Assembly: GCF_032854445.1 (NCBI RefSeq)
Contig: NC_088298.1
Coordinates: 4,212,160 to 4,276,159, forward strand
Direction: 5' to 3'
Source: Liolophura sinensis
Taxonomy: Eukaryota > Mollusca > Polyplacophora > Chitonida > Chitonidae
Length of the DNA stretch: 64,000 bases
The first letter of the stretch is position 1, and each line of letters starts with the position of its first letter. Below, one piece after another: positions 11,755-22,665 of this stretch. The notes beneath the pieces are model-generated. The model was not told where the DNA came from and ran no database searches. It worked only from the letters and a program-made list of their open reading frames with translations. The position numbers and the translations under genes were made by a program.

Positions 11755-12130
11755 CTTTTTCATTGAGTATAATATAATTAAAGACGTACAGCAGAGACGA
11801 CAGTGTAAAAGCTGGCAAGTGGTCACATTTGTGAAAACCGGTGAAATACGGCCTCCTATCGTAGTCAGGGTTTTATTCTGACTGTTCATGTAAACGCATC
11901 CATAGTTGCAATTTACACGCCCTTTTAAATGCAATTTATTAGACGTCACTGGTTCAGAATTACTCAAAATGCTGTGCTGTCATCACGTTTAATATACAAT
12001 CATGTTAAAACAATGAAAAGGGACCAGGCCTCGAGAAGCTTTGTCCACCAGCAGAGTCCTAGTTTATGCAGGAATACAATATAACGAGATGCGTACAGCA
12101 CAGAGAGTGAAACCAAAGCAACGAAGTAAA
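11755..12130 (-). mobile_element. Copy of the 48-bp-unit family, reversed
   Basis: On the minus strand this has the family end TGTACGTCTTTAATTATATT, one 48-bp-type monomer, the TTTCACCGGTTT segment, and the flank with TGAGTAATTCTGAACCAGTG. The sequence at 11955-12130 also matches 13925-14110, so the element is longer than its array. Confidence 0.6.
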
Positions 12131-12668
12131 TAATGGACAGAGTGTTCAGAATCTCTTGCACTCTACTTCATGATTGTGTCTAATTCCGCTCAACTTTGGG
12201 CCTAGGGGCTATGCATTCATCGTGTTGAATTAGATAGTTACATAAGATATATGAACAGTTACAAACAAAGCGCAACTGAGGTGCATATTTTATTATCGAT
12301 ACCAGCATGTTACAAGATTTGAACACTGATTCAACTCAATCGCCTATAATACACCTAGCGCCTGTTTAACATCAGTGAAAACTGATAACTACATCGCTTT
12401 GCCTGACTCCATCCTAATTTCGTACTATATATACTTCCTTAGTTCTTTGCTTATTTGCTAGGTGTCGTGACGGGAATTGGCCTTGCGATTATTGATCTGG
12501 AGTGTCCTTATTGGTTGACGACTGGCACACGAATACCTGTTTCGACGCATAGATTCAGTTTCATCTAAATTGCCAACATTTTTCATGGCAGAGTTATAAC
12601 AGCAATAAGCGTTTATCAATCCTAAACAGTGCTATTTTGCTATTTGTAACAGATGATATCACTCTCCT

Positions 12669-12699
<31 letters not shown>

Positions 12700-13640
12700 C
12701 AGAAAAAAACCCGCAAAAAACAAAGGTCACGAAGGTTTGTTGAAAAAGGCATGAGTAGTAATTTCAGAAGTGTCAGATTTGTCGGCAGTTGGCGTTGTCG
12801 ATGCAGACAGTTCCGGAACAGCGTCTCCAGTCGTCTGCGCACATCCCATCCAAAACAACTCAATAACAAAAGGTTAACACCTTTGCCGCTCGTTTTGTCC
12901 GCCAGATGTCGTGTCGTGGTAGTTGTGACAGAGACATTACTCCGAGGTCATTGAGGATACGTTATTTTACGACTGGCCTTAATTGGCCGGGAAAAACAAT
13001 GTGCTTTCACCTCCGTCCCCGCCAACAATAACCCCGCAAAACACATCAAACGCTTTTATAGGAGAATGGAAACAAGATTTTGCGGCAAATAGCGGACCTA
13101 AAATATGCAACAGAATAAATTTCCAATCCATCGGCGGGTAACAGCTTGGCTTGAATAAACAGCACTTGGAACTTTGAGGTCTGGGTTATGTATAAACCGG
13201 ACCTGGAGCACGACACAAGCTATGCGCGTAATAAATCTGAATTCGGACTACTCGTACTCTGGGTGACAGGTGCTACTGTCGATATTGTGTCGAATTTGAA
13301 CAAGAACTATTGTTTTCGCTTTTGATCTATAGCAAAGTAAACATGATATGTTTAACTGATAGCCGACAGGAACACGCAACTGAATCGTTATTTCTTCCTC
13401 AGACGAATTAATCGCCAACAGGATAAAGGCTTCGGGAGTACACGTAGTCCTAACCATAGACCAAGATCGCTATAATACCAGCATACCTTCTCATTTAACA
13501 TCTGTACGTTTGTTGACCTATATGTGTATACAGACATACACGGACTATTGTAGATGAGATCGTGGGAAAATGTCAGCGGGTTTCGTTATCTGTCTTTCAT
13601 GGATGAAGGAGTATGGCTTTACGCCACCCCGGTAGTATTT
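12131..13640. other. Intergenic, poly-A run
   Basis: No gene is supported. A long A run sits at 12671-12698 without a recognisable retroposon body next to it. The rest is unique-looking AT-rich DNA. Confidence 0.4.
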
Positions 13641-14110
13641 CAGCCATATGTCGTGGAGATACGTATATACCACTGACGAATATTGCGTGAATACAACAAC
13701 ATGGGACAGAGAGTAATACCAGAGCAGCGACGATCGACAGTGTGATAGCTGGTAAATGGTCACACGTATGTAACGGGTGAACTACAGGCTCTAATTCTTT
13801 GAGCTAGGGTTTCATTCTCTAACAGCTCATATCAGTGCTTAAACGTAGCAAGTTGCTTAAGCATAGCTGTGTAAAAACACTAGTGATGCTAATAACAATT
13901 TATTAGACTGCACTGGTCTAGAATTACTCAAAATGCCGTGTTGTCATCACTTTTAACAATAACTCAGAAATAATGCAAAAGAACCAGGCACAGGGCTTAT
14001 AGGTGATGCTTAGGCCACAGGCAGAATCTTGCTTCATGCAGAAATACAATATAAAAGTCTAGAACATGGAGTGTAAGATCGGAGCTGTTTACCTCAGGGT
14101 TTTATTCTAA
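13641..14110 (-). mobile_element. Copy of the 48-bp-unit family, reversed
   Basis: Minus-strand order: a flank matching 11955-12130, a segment with TGAGTAATTCTAGACCAGTG (shared with 3585-3605), a TTTCACCCGTTAC-like stretch, and about one monomer with CGCTGCTCTGGTATTACTCT. It lacks an expanded array. Confidence 0.55.
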
Positions 14111-14289
14111 CTGTTCAAATTGCTTAAATGCTAAAAGAGTAGCAGCTTATATGCCCTCTGGCACGTGTTCAATATTGTATATATAGCTATACCTTACTTA
14201 ATGTAATATGTGGAAGATGACAGTTTTACAGGGCGCATTTACTGCTGATAGTTTTATTTATTTATCATACTGCATGATGTTTAACGACC

Positions 14290-14505
14290 TAATTGTAAAA
14301 CATTTTACTCGTATGACTGAGATGAGGTTGCTGCATGATGGGTGGAGGAAAAAAAAGAGTTCCTTGTACTACTAACAAACCACCCTCTCAATTGTAGTAT
14401 ATCCAATAAACTTCTTGATTTGCGGCGAGAGCTAGGATCGAACACCCGACCTCCTTGCTCAAGGGCTTCACAGTTGCAGCTACTACCGCCCTTTTTTATG
14501 CAAAC
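14290..14505 (-). mobile_element. Possible second tRNA-headed SINE
   Basis: The minus strand reads like a tRNA head, with a B-box (GGTGTTCGATCC) preceded by AGTAGCTGCAACTGTGAAGC, followed by a non-tRNA body. It does not match the dominant SINE. With only one copy seen, this could be a degraded tRNA-derived repeat; a functional tRNA is unlikely because the arms do not pair well. Confidence 0.35.
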
Positions 14506-15542
14506 TCGCACTTGACAAACATCCTGGTAAAGCAGAAGTCAATTCGTGAGAGCTGGAGTCAAAAAGTCACCCGTTAGTCATCCAGGCAAACCCGTTGTGA
14601 CAAAACCATTGCTTTAAGCAAGCTACATGAGTTTGGGGACGATGCTGGGATTTCATGTACAGGTTATGCATGGGGTACATTTCACCCGCACAGCTTGGTG
14701 ACTCGGGTCGAAACTGTATTGGATGTTTTCCTCTTTTAAAGTTTACATATGAACGCTAACCAATTGTTTTACAAAAATGCACGCGGTACATATTTCCACG
14801 CAGTGGAGATACGGGTCCAAGTTGAATTGAACCTTTTCTTCTTTTAAAATCAGACCTATTTATGACGCTTAGCTATTGTTTTAGCTTGCCATCATACTTT
14901 TAAGGGAATTAATGATTTACCCGTGTCTCGATGTCTGCAGGCATTAGTTATGGTTAGGTCTTTTGGCCTACCGAGTGTACACTGGTTTTGTTTTAAAATT
15001 GAACTCTCAAACTCTCGACTTCAGCATTCTGAAGGGTGCAATCTGCAGTTTAGCTCACCGATCACCGATGTCATTAAATGAATGCTTTGGAAGTGAAGCT
15101 TTCGCAGGGTAAAACATCGGCCATTAGCAAGTTACTGACGAAGTTTTCTGCGAGAGGCGGACCGACATGCGTGTCATATTCGGAGAAGACAAGTGGTTTT
15201 CAACCAACTTTAGACTGCGCCAACCTGCACAAAACCATTATCACACCAAGGCCTCATTAAAAGTGAGAAAGGAGGAGGGGGGGGGGGGTGTGGGGGTACA
15301 AACTACCTGCCCAAAGCCGGTACTGAGCCCATATACTTCGTGTGTTTTACAATCGCATTAGATCATTGTGACCAAACTTAATGCATTTACCACATACCAG
15401 GACACCTATGTATTCATAAACTAGACAAGCAGAACGCGCGGGAAATGATCGCACTTCCAATGTTACCAGACAAACATCCTGATGTAAAGCCATATTAAAG
15501 TCAGCCAACCATGCCGTGAGATCACCTACCCCCTATACCGAG
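14506..15542. other. Intergenic, nothing recognised
   Basis: No gene is supported. Short frames around 15078-15361 lack motifs. A G-rich stretch lies near 15275-15295. Confidence 0.4.
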
Positions 15543-15624
15543 CAAACTAGAGTATTGTAGCAGCTCCAACAAAAGATACATCGCCTTGTACCTTTTGTTG
15601 CAGTTACCACAATACTCTACTTTG
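15543..15624. ncRNA. Candidate hairpin RNA (fold-back)
   Basis: Two 38-base arms (15543-15580 and 15587-15624) are reverse complements at 32 positions with one G:U wobble, closing a 6-base loop (TCGCCT). Left-arm core is AGAGTATTGTAGCAGCTCCA. Size and pairing fit a small-RNA precursor, but a short palindromic transposon would look the same. No known miRNA is recognised. Strand is undecided. Confidence 0.3.
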
Positions 15625-15911
15625 TGGAAATGGAAAAACTATACCGAGCAGATTGCAAACTATGGGGAACCCTCACTTTAAAAACAAATCTGTTAAATTA
15701 ACTGAACATCATGTTTACAGAGCAATGGCGGCTCAGTAGATTATGTTACTGCTGCAACCGGTTATGTTATGCATGCCACATTTGTTCCGCTGTTCCAACA
15801 AAATGCTTTTGTTCGTGTAGCTGTTTATTGTGCTGTTCATAATGTAATGCTATTTTGCAGTTACATAATCTATTCTGCGCAACACTCTACTAGCGCCGCA
15901 ATGCGGTTAAA

Positions 15912-16100
15912 TCAGTGTGATGAACTTCAGCTCATGCTGGCTTACTCTCCGGTCGTGCGTGAGAAGGGTCTTCTAGTAACCTGTCAGCTGATGGCCGTGG
16001 GTTTACCCCGGGCACTGTCCGGTTTCCTCCCGCCATAATGTCGCCGCCGTGAAATGCTCTTGAGTTCCGTGTAAAGCTAAAATGAAATAAATAAATGTAA
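15912..16100 (+). mobile_element. SINE, diverged, head partly lost
   Basis: Aligns with the dominant family from CTTCAGCTCATGCTGGCTTA through GGTTTCCTCCCGCCATAATG to an (AAAT) tail. It has many substitutions and an eroded 5' head, so it is an old copy. Confidence 0.7.
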
Positions 16101-16244
16101 AAATTGCATCACTCAGAAAACATAATACTATGTTAAATTTAACAAGCTAGAACACAAGAGGACAATAGTCAGTCCAGCTTGGACCCGAAGCGCCACTACG
16201 TGGGAAAATGTATCTCAACGGCCAACGAATAAAATGGCTATGTT

Positions 16245-16650
16245 GAACCGCGGCCTGGACCTTAAATTGCAATAAACATCAGTGCATTTTTTGTACCTAA
16301 TTCTGCTTAAGCCATGATGCTAGGGGGGCGTGTAAATTGCTACTATTTATGCCTTTACATGAACAGTCAGAATAAAACCCTGGCTAAGGTGAATTGACAA
16401 GAGGCCGTATTTCACCGGTTACACGTGACCATTTGCCAACTCTCACTATGTCGTCGCTGCCCTGGCTTTACTTTCTATATTGTACGTCTATCACACTGTC
16501 GTCCCTTCTCTGGTCTTACTCTCCATGCTGAGCGTCTATCACACTGTTGTCGCTGCTCTGGCTTTACCCTCTATGCTGTACGTCTATGACACTGTTGTCA
16601 CTGCTCTGGACGTCTATCACACTGTTGTCGCTGCTCTGCTTCACAATCAC
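16245..16650 (+). mobile_element. Second forward copy of the 48-bp-unit family
   Basis: The flank matches the 3600-3785 flank (for example AATTCTGCTTAAGCCATGAT) and is followed by TTTCACCGGTTACACGTGAC and about four 48-bp-type monomers, the last shortened. The lower monomer number than at 3789 shows that the array length varies between copies. Confidence 0.65.
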
Positions 16651-17507
16651 TGCACTAGAGAAACATACGTTTTACACAGCTTATAACCGGCATGTTCGAC
16701 TGGAACCCATATTTTTAATGCAAAATGTCACTCAGAGAGAAGGGGTTACGACATATGGTAAACTCATGAACTTGTGTCTAACAAATGCCAAATGGGGGTG
16801 ATGACATAATGGGCGAGGCCGGCAAAATGGATAAGAGCGATACAGAGTGCCCACCATAATATCACAATCAATTTTTACTCTTCGGTAAAACCTGACCTAA
16901 AATGCCAAACGATTCAGCAACAGCGGGATGTGAACCTTCGACCTCATACACTGGTTAATCATACACTGGTTAATCCCATAAGGGCCCTGTATACATTGTA
17001 AATGGGGTTTTATGCGCATTAATCAATCGGGCATGTTCAGTTTTGGATTCTGCGGAGACATTTTCTGTTAGGTGAAGATCTCAGATTTTTAATAAAGGTA
17101 CTGAATAAAGTAACTGAATAAGGTCTACACAAGCACAGACGGATATAGACTTCTGCATTCTGGAAGCATTGGCCTGTACATATACGCTTATCCTGCATCA
17201 GACAAAATGCCCCGCTTTTCATTGGGCAACAACGGTCACGTGGGGGACGTGTATGTTCTATCCTGCAGACTACGTCAAATGTATCTACTGTGTAGGTTGT
17301 CTCCCTCTGTTCCCTCTGATAACAGTCGCGGACAGACCTTCGTAAGCGTTTTATTAGGTTGGAAAAATTCTACAAAAAATATAAAAAGAACTATTTTCCC
17401 AGGCAGTGTTTAATCTGCCAAACATATGTATTTCATTGTAGTGATTTTCTTTGCTGTCCATGCATATTATCAGGTGATGGCTGTTCTATCCACCATGTTG
17501 GGAGCAT
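16651..17507. other. Intergenic, nothing certain
   Basis: No gene is supported. A tRNA-like B-box on the minus strand near 16925-16945 (AGGTTCACATCCC) may be a SINE remnant; a 16-bp direct repeat around CATACACTGGTTAATC lies beside it. Confidence 0.35.
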
Positions 17508-17741
17508 GATGTGGTCTAATGGTTAGAAGCACTAGCATTTCAATAGCTATGACCGATAAACTGCTGATTCAAACCCGGTCTTGGTCAGCGAAATTTTCGC
17601 TTTGATTACCGGAAGGCCTACCTATCAGATCTTTGTGACAGTAATTAAGCTGTCGACCACTCTCTGTTGGTTTAACGCTCCTTAGGCCTATAAGTGAAAA
17701 ACTCTTGAGTATGGCGTAAAGCAACAATAAAACAAATAAAT
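17508..17741 (+). mobile_element. SINE of a different head, same tail
   Basis: The head is unlike the dominant SINE: GATGTGGTCTAATGGTTAGA with a B-box GATTCAAACCC. Yet the 3' end (TATAAGTGAAAAACTCTTGA, then the GTATGGCGTAAAG region and AAATAAA) is the dominant family's tail. Shared tails normally mean the same LINE machinery mobilises both; that LINE is not in this window. Confidence 0.65.
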
Positions 17742-18022
17742 TATTTGATTGGTGTTTTACGCCTTAATCGAAAATATTTCCCTTATATTACCGCGGCAAG
17801 CGTTATGGTGGGAGGAAACCGGGCAATGCCCGAATGTAACCTACGACCATCCGTAAGTTGCTTTAGGACCTTCCCCAAAACGGCTACAGAGGAAGCTAAC
17901 ATGAGCTGGACTTGAACTGAGAGCGACAGCATAACCGCGTGAGAGGGTCCTGGGTCATTGTGCTGGGTTTTCACCTGAACTACCTCGCCCGCGGAGGCTT
18001 CCAAATAAATAAATAAATAAAC
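17742..18022 (-). mobile_element. SINE, full length, diverged
   Basis: Complete reverse-oriented copy abutting the previous SINE tail to tail; both ends are AT-rich repeats. Substitutions in the A-box region (ACCTCGCCCGCGGAGGC) suggest it is old. Confidence 0.8.
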
Positions 18023-18289
18023 AAACATTCAACATAACGTCCCTTAGCCTCCTCAGCCGCCAAATAGATCTACAATGATGAATTGTTCGAGAAATTTAGT
18101 TAGACTTTCTTTTTACGCTCCTACTGAAGAATTGCTCATTTGGCTGCATGCCAATGCTACTAAACGGGCGTAGAGAACATTCCTAGAGACAGTGCGGTTA
18201 ACGGAAGGGGCATAACTTGGCAAAGACTCAGAAAAGTTTCTTTTAACGAAGAAAGTAGCCTCCCTTTAAAACATCAATCTCTCATGATA

Positions 18290-18375
18290 TAAAACATCAG
18301 CATAAAAGTGCAGCAGATACGACAGTGTGATGGTTGACAAATGGTCACACGTAACTGGTGAAGTACCGGTACGCT
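18290..18375 (-). mobile_element. Fragment of the 48-bp-unit family
   Basis: On the minus strand GTGACCATTTGTCAACCATC precedes a partial monomer. Only a short piece of the element is left. Confidence 0.5.
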
Positions 18376-18657
18376 CTTCTGATATCCTTTTGCGTTTGTT
18401 TATCCATCAAGGGTATTTTTCAAAAGAGTTAGCGGATAGACACGCCATCAGCCTGTCAGTTTTTTAAGTCAAAGCATACAGAAATCAGCTGGTTCGAAAT
18501 TGCATTTTCGAAATTTGTAGCAAATATTTATGTAAAATAAAGCAAATGGAAATCTACAATTGTTGACATCCCCAGTATTTAATGTTGCCTTACACTCTGG
18601 CCACACCTTTAGTGAATGGCCTCTACTATAAGATGAGACACCGATATCTATAAAGTT

Positions 18658-18775
18658 AAATTTATTTATTTATTTGATTGGTGTTTTACGCCCCACTTAA
18701 GAATATGTAAATTATACGACGGCGGCCAGCATTATTGTGGAAAGAAACCGGGCATAGCCCAGGGGAAACCCATTA
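18658..18775 (-). mobile_element. SINE, 5'-truncated
   Basis: Reverse-oriented tail and body (TGATTGGTGTTTTACGCC to GGGGAAACCC); homology stops abruptly at about 18775. No target-site duplication is recognised. Confidence 0.75.
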
Positions 18776-20227
18776 AAGGGTGTTTTGTAATACGGTATTA
18801 CAAATTGCAACTCCCATTGTGTTTTTTTCCAGTTGGGTTGAACATTACGTACCTTACCCGGCCAGTTCCCATTTGAGGTTTTGTTTACTTATATGATTGA
18901 TTGTTTCACTTTTTAAAAAAATTAGTATTATTTTTCTACAAACGTTGAGCGAGTAAATGTATGCACGCCCATACGCCATCACAGTTGTGAATTAGATCAG
19001 ATTTATCGAGTCTGGAGTGCCTTTAATTTTGTGATCCGTTCGGGCGTTTTCCAGACCTGTTGGCGGCTCCGGATTTCAAATGCACCCAGTAAGGGATGTA
19101 ATTCTTGTCTGAACTTGAAATTTTCTTGTTTAACGAATTTTCAGCGTTTGGCATCGCATAGCAGCTCTGCCACTCTGTCGTCGTGGTAAGTACAGTTCTT
19201 TGTGCAAACCTCTATTCTTGTTTCGCCTTAACAAGAGATATTGAAAGCGTTACTATGAAGTTTGGCTAGATTAAGAACACGTTAAATGGCCTAGCATCGG
19301 AAACTGGACCTCGAATAACCATCGATGTGTTGAGAAATCAAGATATGAGTCAAGTTTTACTCATATCTTGTTTTCCTTTTATACCCAGCTTTCACATATG
19401 CTGCTTTGAAGATTACTTTCGTTTTCCAATTAAACTCATCAGGTAGAAGTGGCTAACGTCATTGTCTGTCACAAATTGCCCTATTCTTGAAAAAATTCTT
19501 TTTGAATTTCAGTTGTGTTTTTCTCACCTTTGTTCTGTTGAAAAGGTTTTTACAACTGAGAACGAGATGATTGGTACGTTTGAATTTCATGTTTCGTTGA
19601 AGAGACAATGTAAGCCTAAAGTTATCTGAAAAACCTACAACATACTTCGTTTTTGTGGCAGATCTCTGATAACCTTGAAAAAAATAATGAATTCACAACT
19701 CTTAAGGACCTTTAGGCCTGCATACGTGTACTTTGGGGATTGTGATTGTTTCAGTTAGTTTTTATCAAAATGATGAGCTGATGTAATTGCTTATTTAAAA
19801 TTACAGCCGTACATTTATGATCCATTTTGAACAAATTAACTCCATAACGCAAGCGCAGAATTTCCACAGGGGAAAGGGGCATATGCAAATTAGTAAATTA
19901 CCCAGGCAGTTTTTCATGTGAATCAGAAATTTTTGTAGTGATATCACTTAACCTACTCTTTCTTTGCGATCACTTCAAACTGTCAGAGCAAGGAAATTTC
20001 ATTGGATAACAGACAGCCCTTTTATCTCACAAGATTTTCAATTTCATTGTATTTTGGATGAGAGCACGGTTTCATACTCATCACCTAATCCATGCAGTTT
20101 ATAATTCGGACATCCTTAAATATCTCTCAAAAAAATCTAAGAAACATCAAAAATGATACACCAAAGAAGGATGTTGAAGCTGTTGCAAATTTTTTGGTGT
20201 CACACTTATTTGGTTTTTATCTTGGCT
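18776..20227. other. Intergenic; one perfect short hairpin
   Basis: No coding region is supported. At 19339-19370 a perfect 12-base inverted repeat (CAAGATATGAGT and its complement) encloses an 8-base loop; it is too short for a typical animal miRNA precursor. Confidence 0.4.
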
Positions 20228-20400
20228 CATCTGCACTGCTGTTATTTGGGCACACCTGTTGGTGCACATCAGCACTGCTGTTATTTGGGCACACCTGTTG
20301 GTGCACATCAGCACTGCTGTTATTTGGGCACACCTTTTGGTGCACATCAGCACTGCTATTATTTGGGCACATCAGTACGGCTGTTATTTGGGAACACCTG
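20228..20400. repeat. 39-bp minisatellite, about 4 copies
   Basis: Unit includes ATCAGCACTGCTGTTATTTG and GGCACACCTGTTGGTGCA. Copies are nearly identical except the shortened last ones, suggesting recent expansion. Confidence 0.9.
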
Positions 20401-20537
20401 TTTGCTTAACTTAGTATATATGATCGTTCCATTGTTACGCGATATAGGAATGGGTATACCATTTTGTGATCACTGGTCTAATTTGGTTATTAATTTACAC
20501 TTATACCTGCTGAATTTCATTGTTATACACATAGTAA

Positions 20538-20627
20538 ATGCTGGAGGATGGGATAGCAGGAATTGTCAGAGGCCATGTTCAGCTAGTGTCGAGACCTGAT
20601 AATTCCTGATATCCAGTCCCCCAGCAT
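20538..20627. ncRNA. Candidate miRNA-like hairpin
   Basis: Arms 20538-20570 and 20595-20627 pair at 28 of 33 positions plus two G:U wobbles around a 24-base loop, total 90 bases. On the plus strand the 5' arm contains AGCAGGAATTGTCAGA and the 3' arm CCTGATAATTCCTGAT. Isolated mismatches, arm length and loop size fit an animal pre-miRNA. I do not recognise the seed. The element occurs once in the window, which argues mildly against a common palindromic transposon. Confidence 0.4.
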
Positions 20628-22139
20628 GCACCAGTTGTTCTATTATACCAAAAAGCAAATCAGAAAAGAAACCAAAAAAAAAACAGTGTACTTGCTCAAT
20701 TGGCACTTCAAAGGTGGAGAAAACATAAAAATGACATAAAGTTCAGATGAAAGAGTACGAAAAGCTATTCCTAAATGTGGTCTTCAATATTCTGATTTCT
20801 CCTTAAGGAGAGAAAGACACTCGAAATTATTTTTGTATGGTATGTATTTGGGACCACCTTTTGGTATTTATAGTTTGTTTATTAATGTGATAAATGGGGA
20901 TGTAACACAGGTTTAATAAATATTTTTGCAATAGAATTTGTTCTTTTCAGCTAACAAATGTATTAAACCTCAATTTGGATCATATTTATATTTTTAATAC
21001 GCTCATAAATATTATCATAATTTAGGTTTAATGCAAAAGTTTCAATATAAACAACATATTTATATTCAAATAAATTTATTAGACAAGCATCACGTTCTTA
21101 TTTAGAACATTATTATGCAACAAAGATAAATACCAAAAGTTGGTCCCAAATACCCACCATACAAAAATATTTTCAAATACCCTTTTCTCTTGGAAAAAAA
21201 AATCCAAAAAATATTGAAGATCTTGTTTGCAAATAAGTTTTGACGTTCTTTCATCTGATTTTGACATCATTTTTATGTTTTCTACTCCTTTAAATTGTTG
21301 AATTTGTACATTGATAATGGAGCTAACCATTGCCTGGTTGTTTACTGTACAAACAATCAGATGTCAGAGAGGCAAACTGCAGTAGAATAAACTCCTGTGA
21401 TTGTTGAATATTAGCTTAGATGACTGGCTGTTGCCACCTGAACATGTGATACATTGTATTACATTGGTTGAACGCATGATCAGTGCACATCATGTTTTGC
21501 AAAATGTCATGTGACTGTATATTGACCAATGGAAAACAAGAATCACTCTATGAAGTATAATAATACATCATATTTGGGCATGCTGGCTTGGTTGCTAAGG
21601 TAGGAAGAAAACTGTTTCAAAATAAGTCCCCCAGGCCATTTGTAAAAAAATTCTTTGTTGGCGGTAACCTATCACAAAAAATAGGATATTTCAGTAGGGA
21701 CATTCTTTTTTTTAAAGGAAAACAGTAGGGATTTTAAAGAAATTGTACATACATACATGCATACATACATACATACATACATGCATACGTACATACATGT
21801 AGTGACAAATGAAAGTTTTGGTTTCATACAGTATATTATTGACCACTTGTGGGTATTTGTTCGTAAGATGTTCTGTTCAGCACACCTCGTACAATTCACA
21901 TAGTGGTCTTTGCAGGGGCAGATATTTTCTCAATGGGTGTGTAGGGCGTGTGCGGGCCAAGATGGGATCCCACACGGGTTAATGTAGGCCTAGATGTTGA
22001 CATCGAACATAGATACTCGAAAGTGAAAATCGTCAGCAGGAGTTTGTAACAATAGCCAGGTATAAAGCTGTCACAGAAGATGATATGCCATACACTGTAC
22101 ATGTAGATCCTCAGTCTGTTATAGTGGCCCTTGGCAGGC
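20628..22139. other. Intergenic; CATA microsatellite
   Basis: No gene is supported. A (CATA)n-type microsatellite with CATG interruptions occupies about 21748-21796. The rest is AT-rich. Confidence 0.5.
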
Positions 22140-22470
22140 TGTGTTTGCCCTTGGCTTTGTTCCTGGCCATACAGGCACCTTGGATCAGTACAGTGTGCCC
22201 TGGGCCAGTGCCTTGGGCCAGTACAGAACGCTTTGGGTAAGTGCAGTGTGCCCTGGGCCAAAGCGTCGTACCTTGGGCCAATAAAGCATGCCCTAGGCCA
22301 ATAAAGCGTGCCCTGGGCCTATACAGTGTGCCTTGGGACAATACAGCGTGCACAGGGCCAATACAACACGCACAGGGCCAATACAGCACACACAGGGCCA
22401 ATGCAGTGTGCCTTGGGCCTACACAGCACTCCCTGGGCCAATACCGTGTGCTTTGGGCCAATACGACAGA
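22140..22470 (+). repeat. 20-bp minisatellite of CCAAT boxes
   Basis: Degenerate 20-bp monomers such as GGGCCAATACAGCGTGCCTT. At least seven monomers keep CCAAT on the plus strand and another CCAAT lies at about 22501. The array ends about 200 bases before the first ATG of the zinc-finger gene, so it may lie in its promoter, 5' UTR or a 5' intron. It stays open in several frames without coding meaning. Confidence 0.85.
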
Positions 22471-22665
22471 TCTTGGACGTACATGTGTGAAGTTAGCAAG
22501 GCCAATAGAAAACAACCGTTTAAACATTTTTTTATTTTATTTTTGGTCATAAACAAAGAACAAAAAACAAAAAAAACATCGCTTCTATCATTTCCCAACA
22601 TCTTGATTAATGCAATTAACCTTATTTGCTTTTTTTCTACTTTGAAAGTTTTGAAGAGAACAGAG

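Noticed and set aside
12637-12954. Lysine-rich 105-codon frame
   Set aside because: Created by a poly-A run; no supporting context.
19339-19370. Perfect 12-base stem with 8-base loop as a miRNA or terminator
   Set aside because: Too short for an animal miRNA precursor, and rho-independent terminators do not apply to this genome.
22111-22527. 138-codon minus-strand frame opposite the CCAAT array
   Set aside because: Periodic translation of a 20-bp repeat, without independent evidence.
22333-22665. N-terminal extension of the zinc-finger frame through the CCAAT array
   Set aside because: The extra 111 codons translate the minisatellite and an AT-rich intron-like stretch; an acceptor-like site lies just before the chosen ATG.
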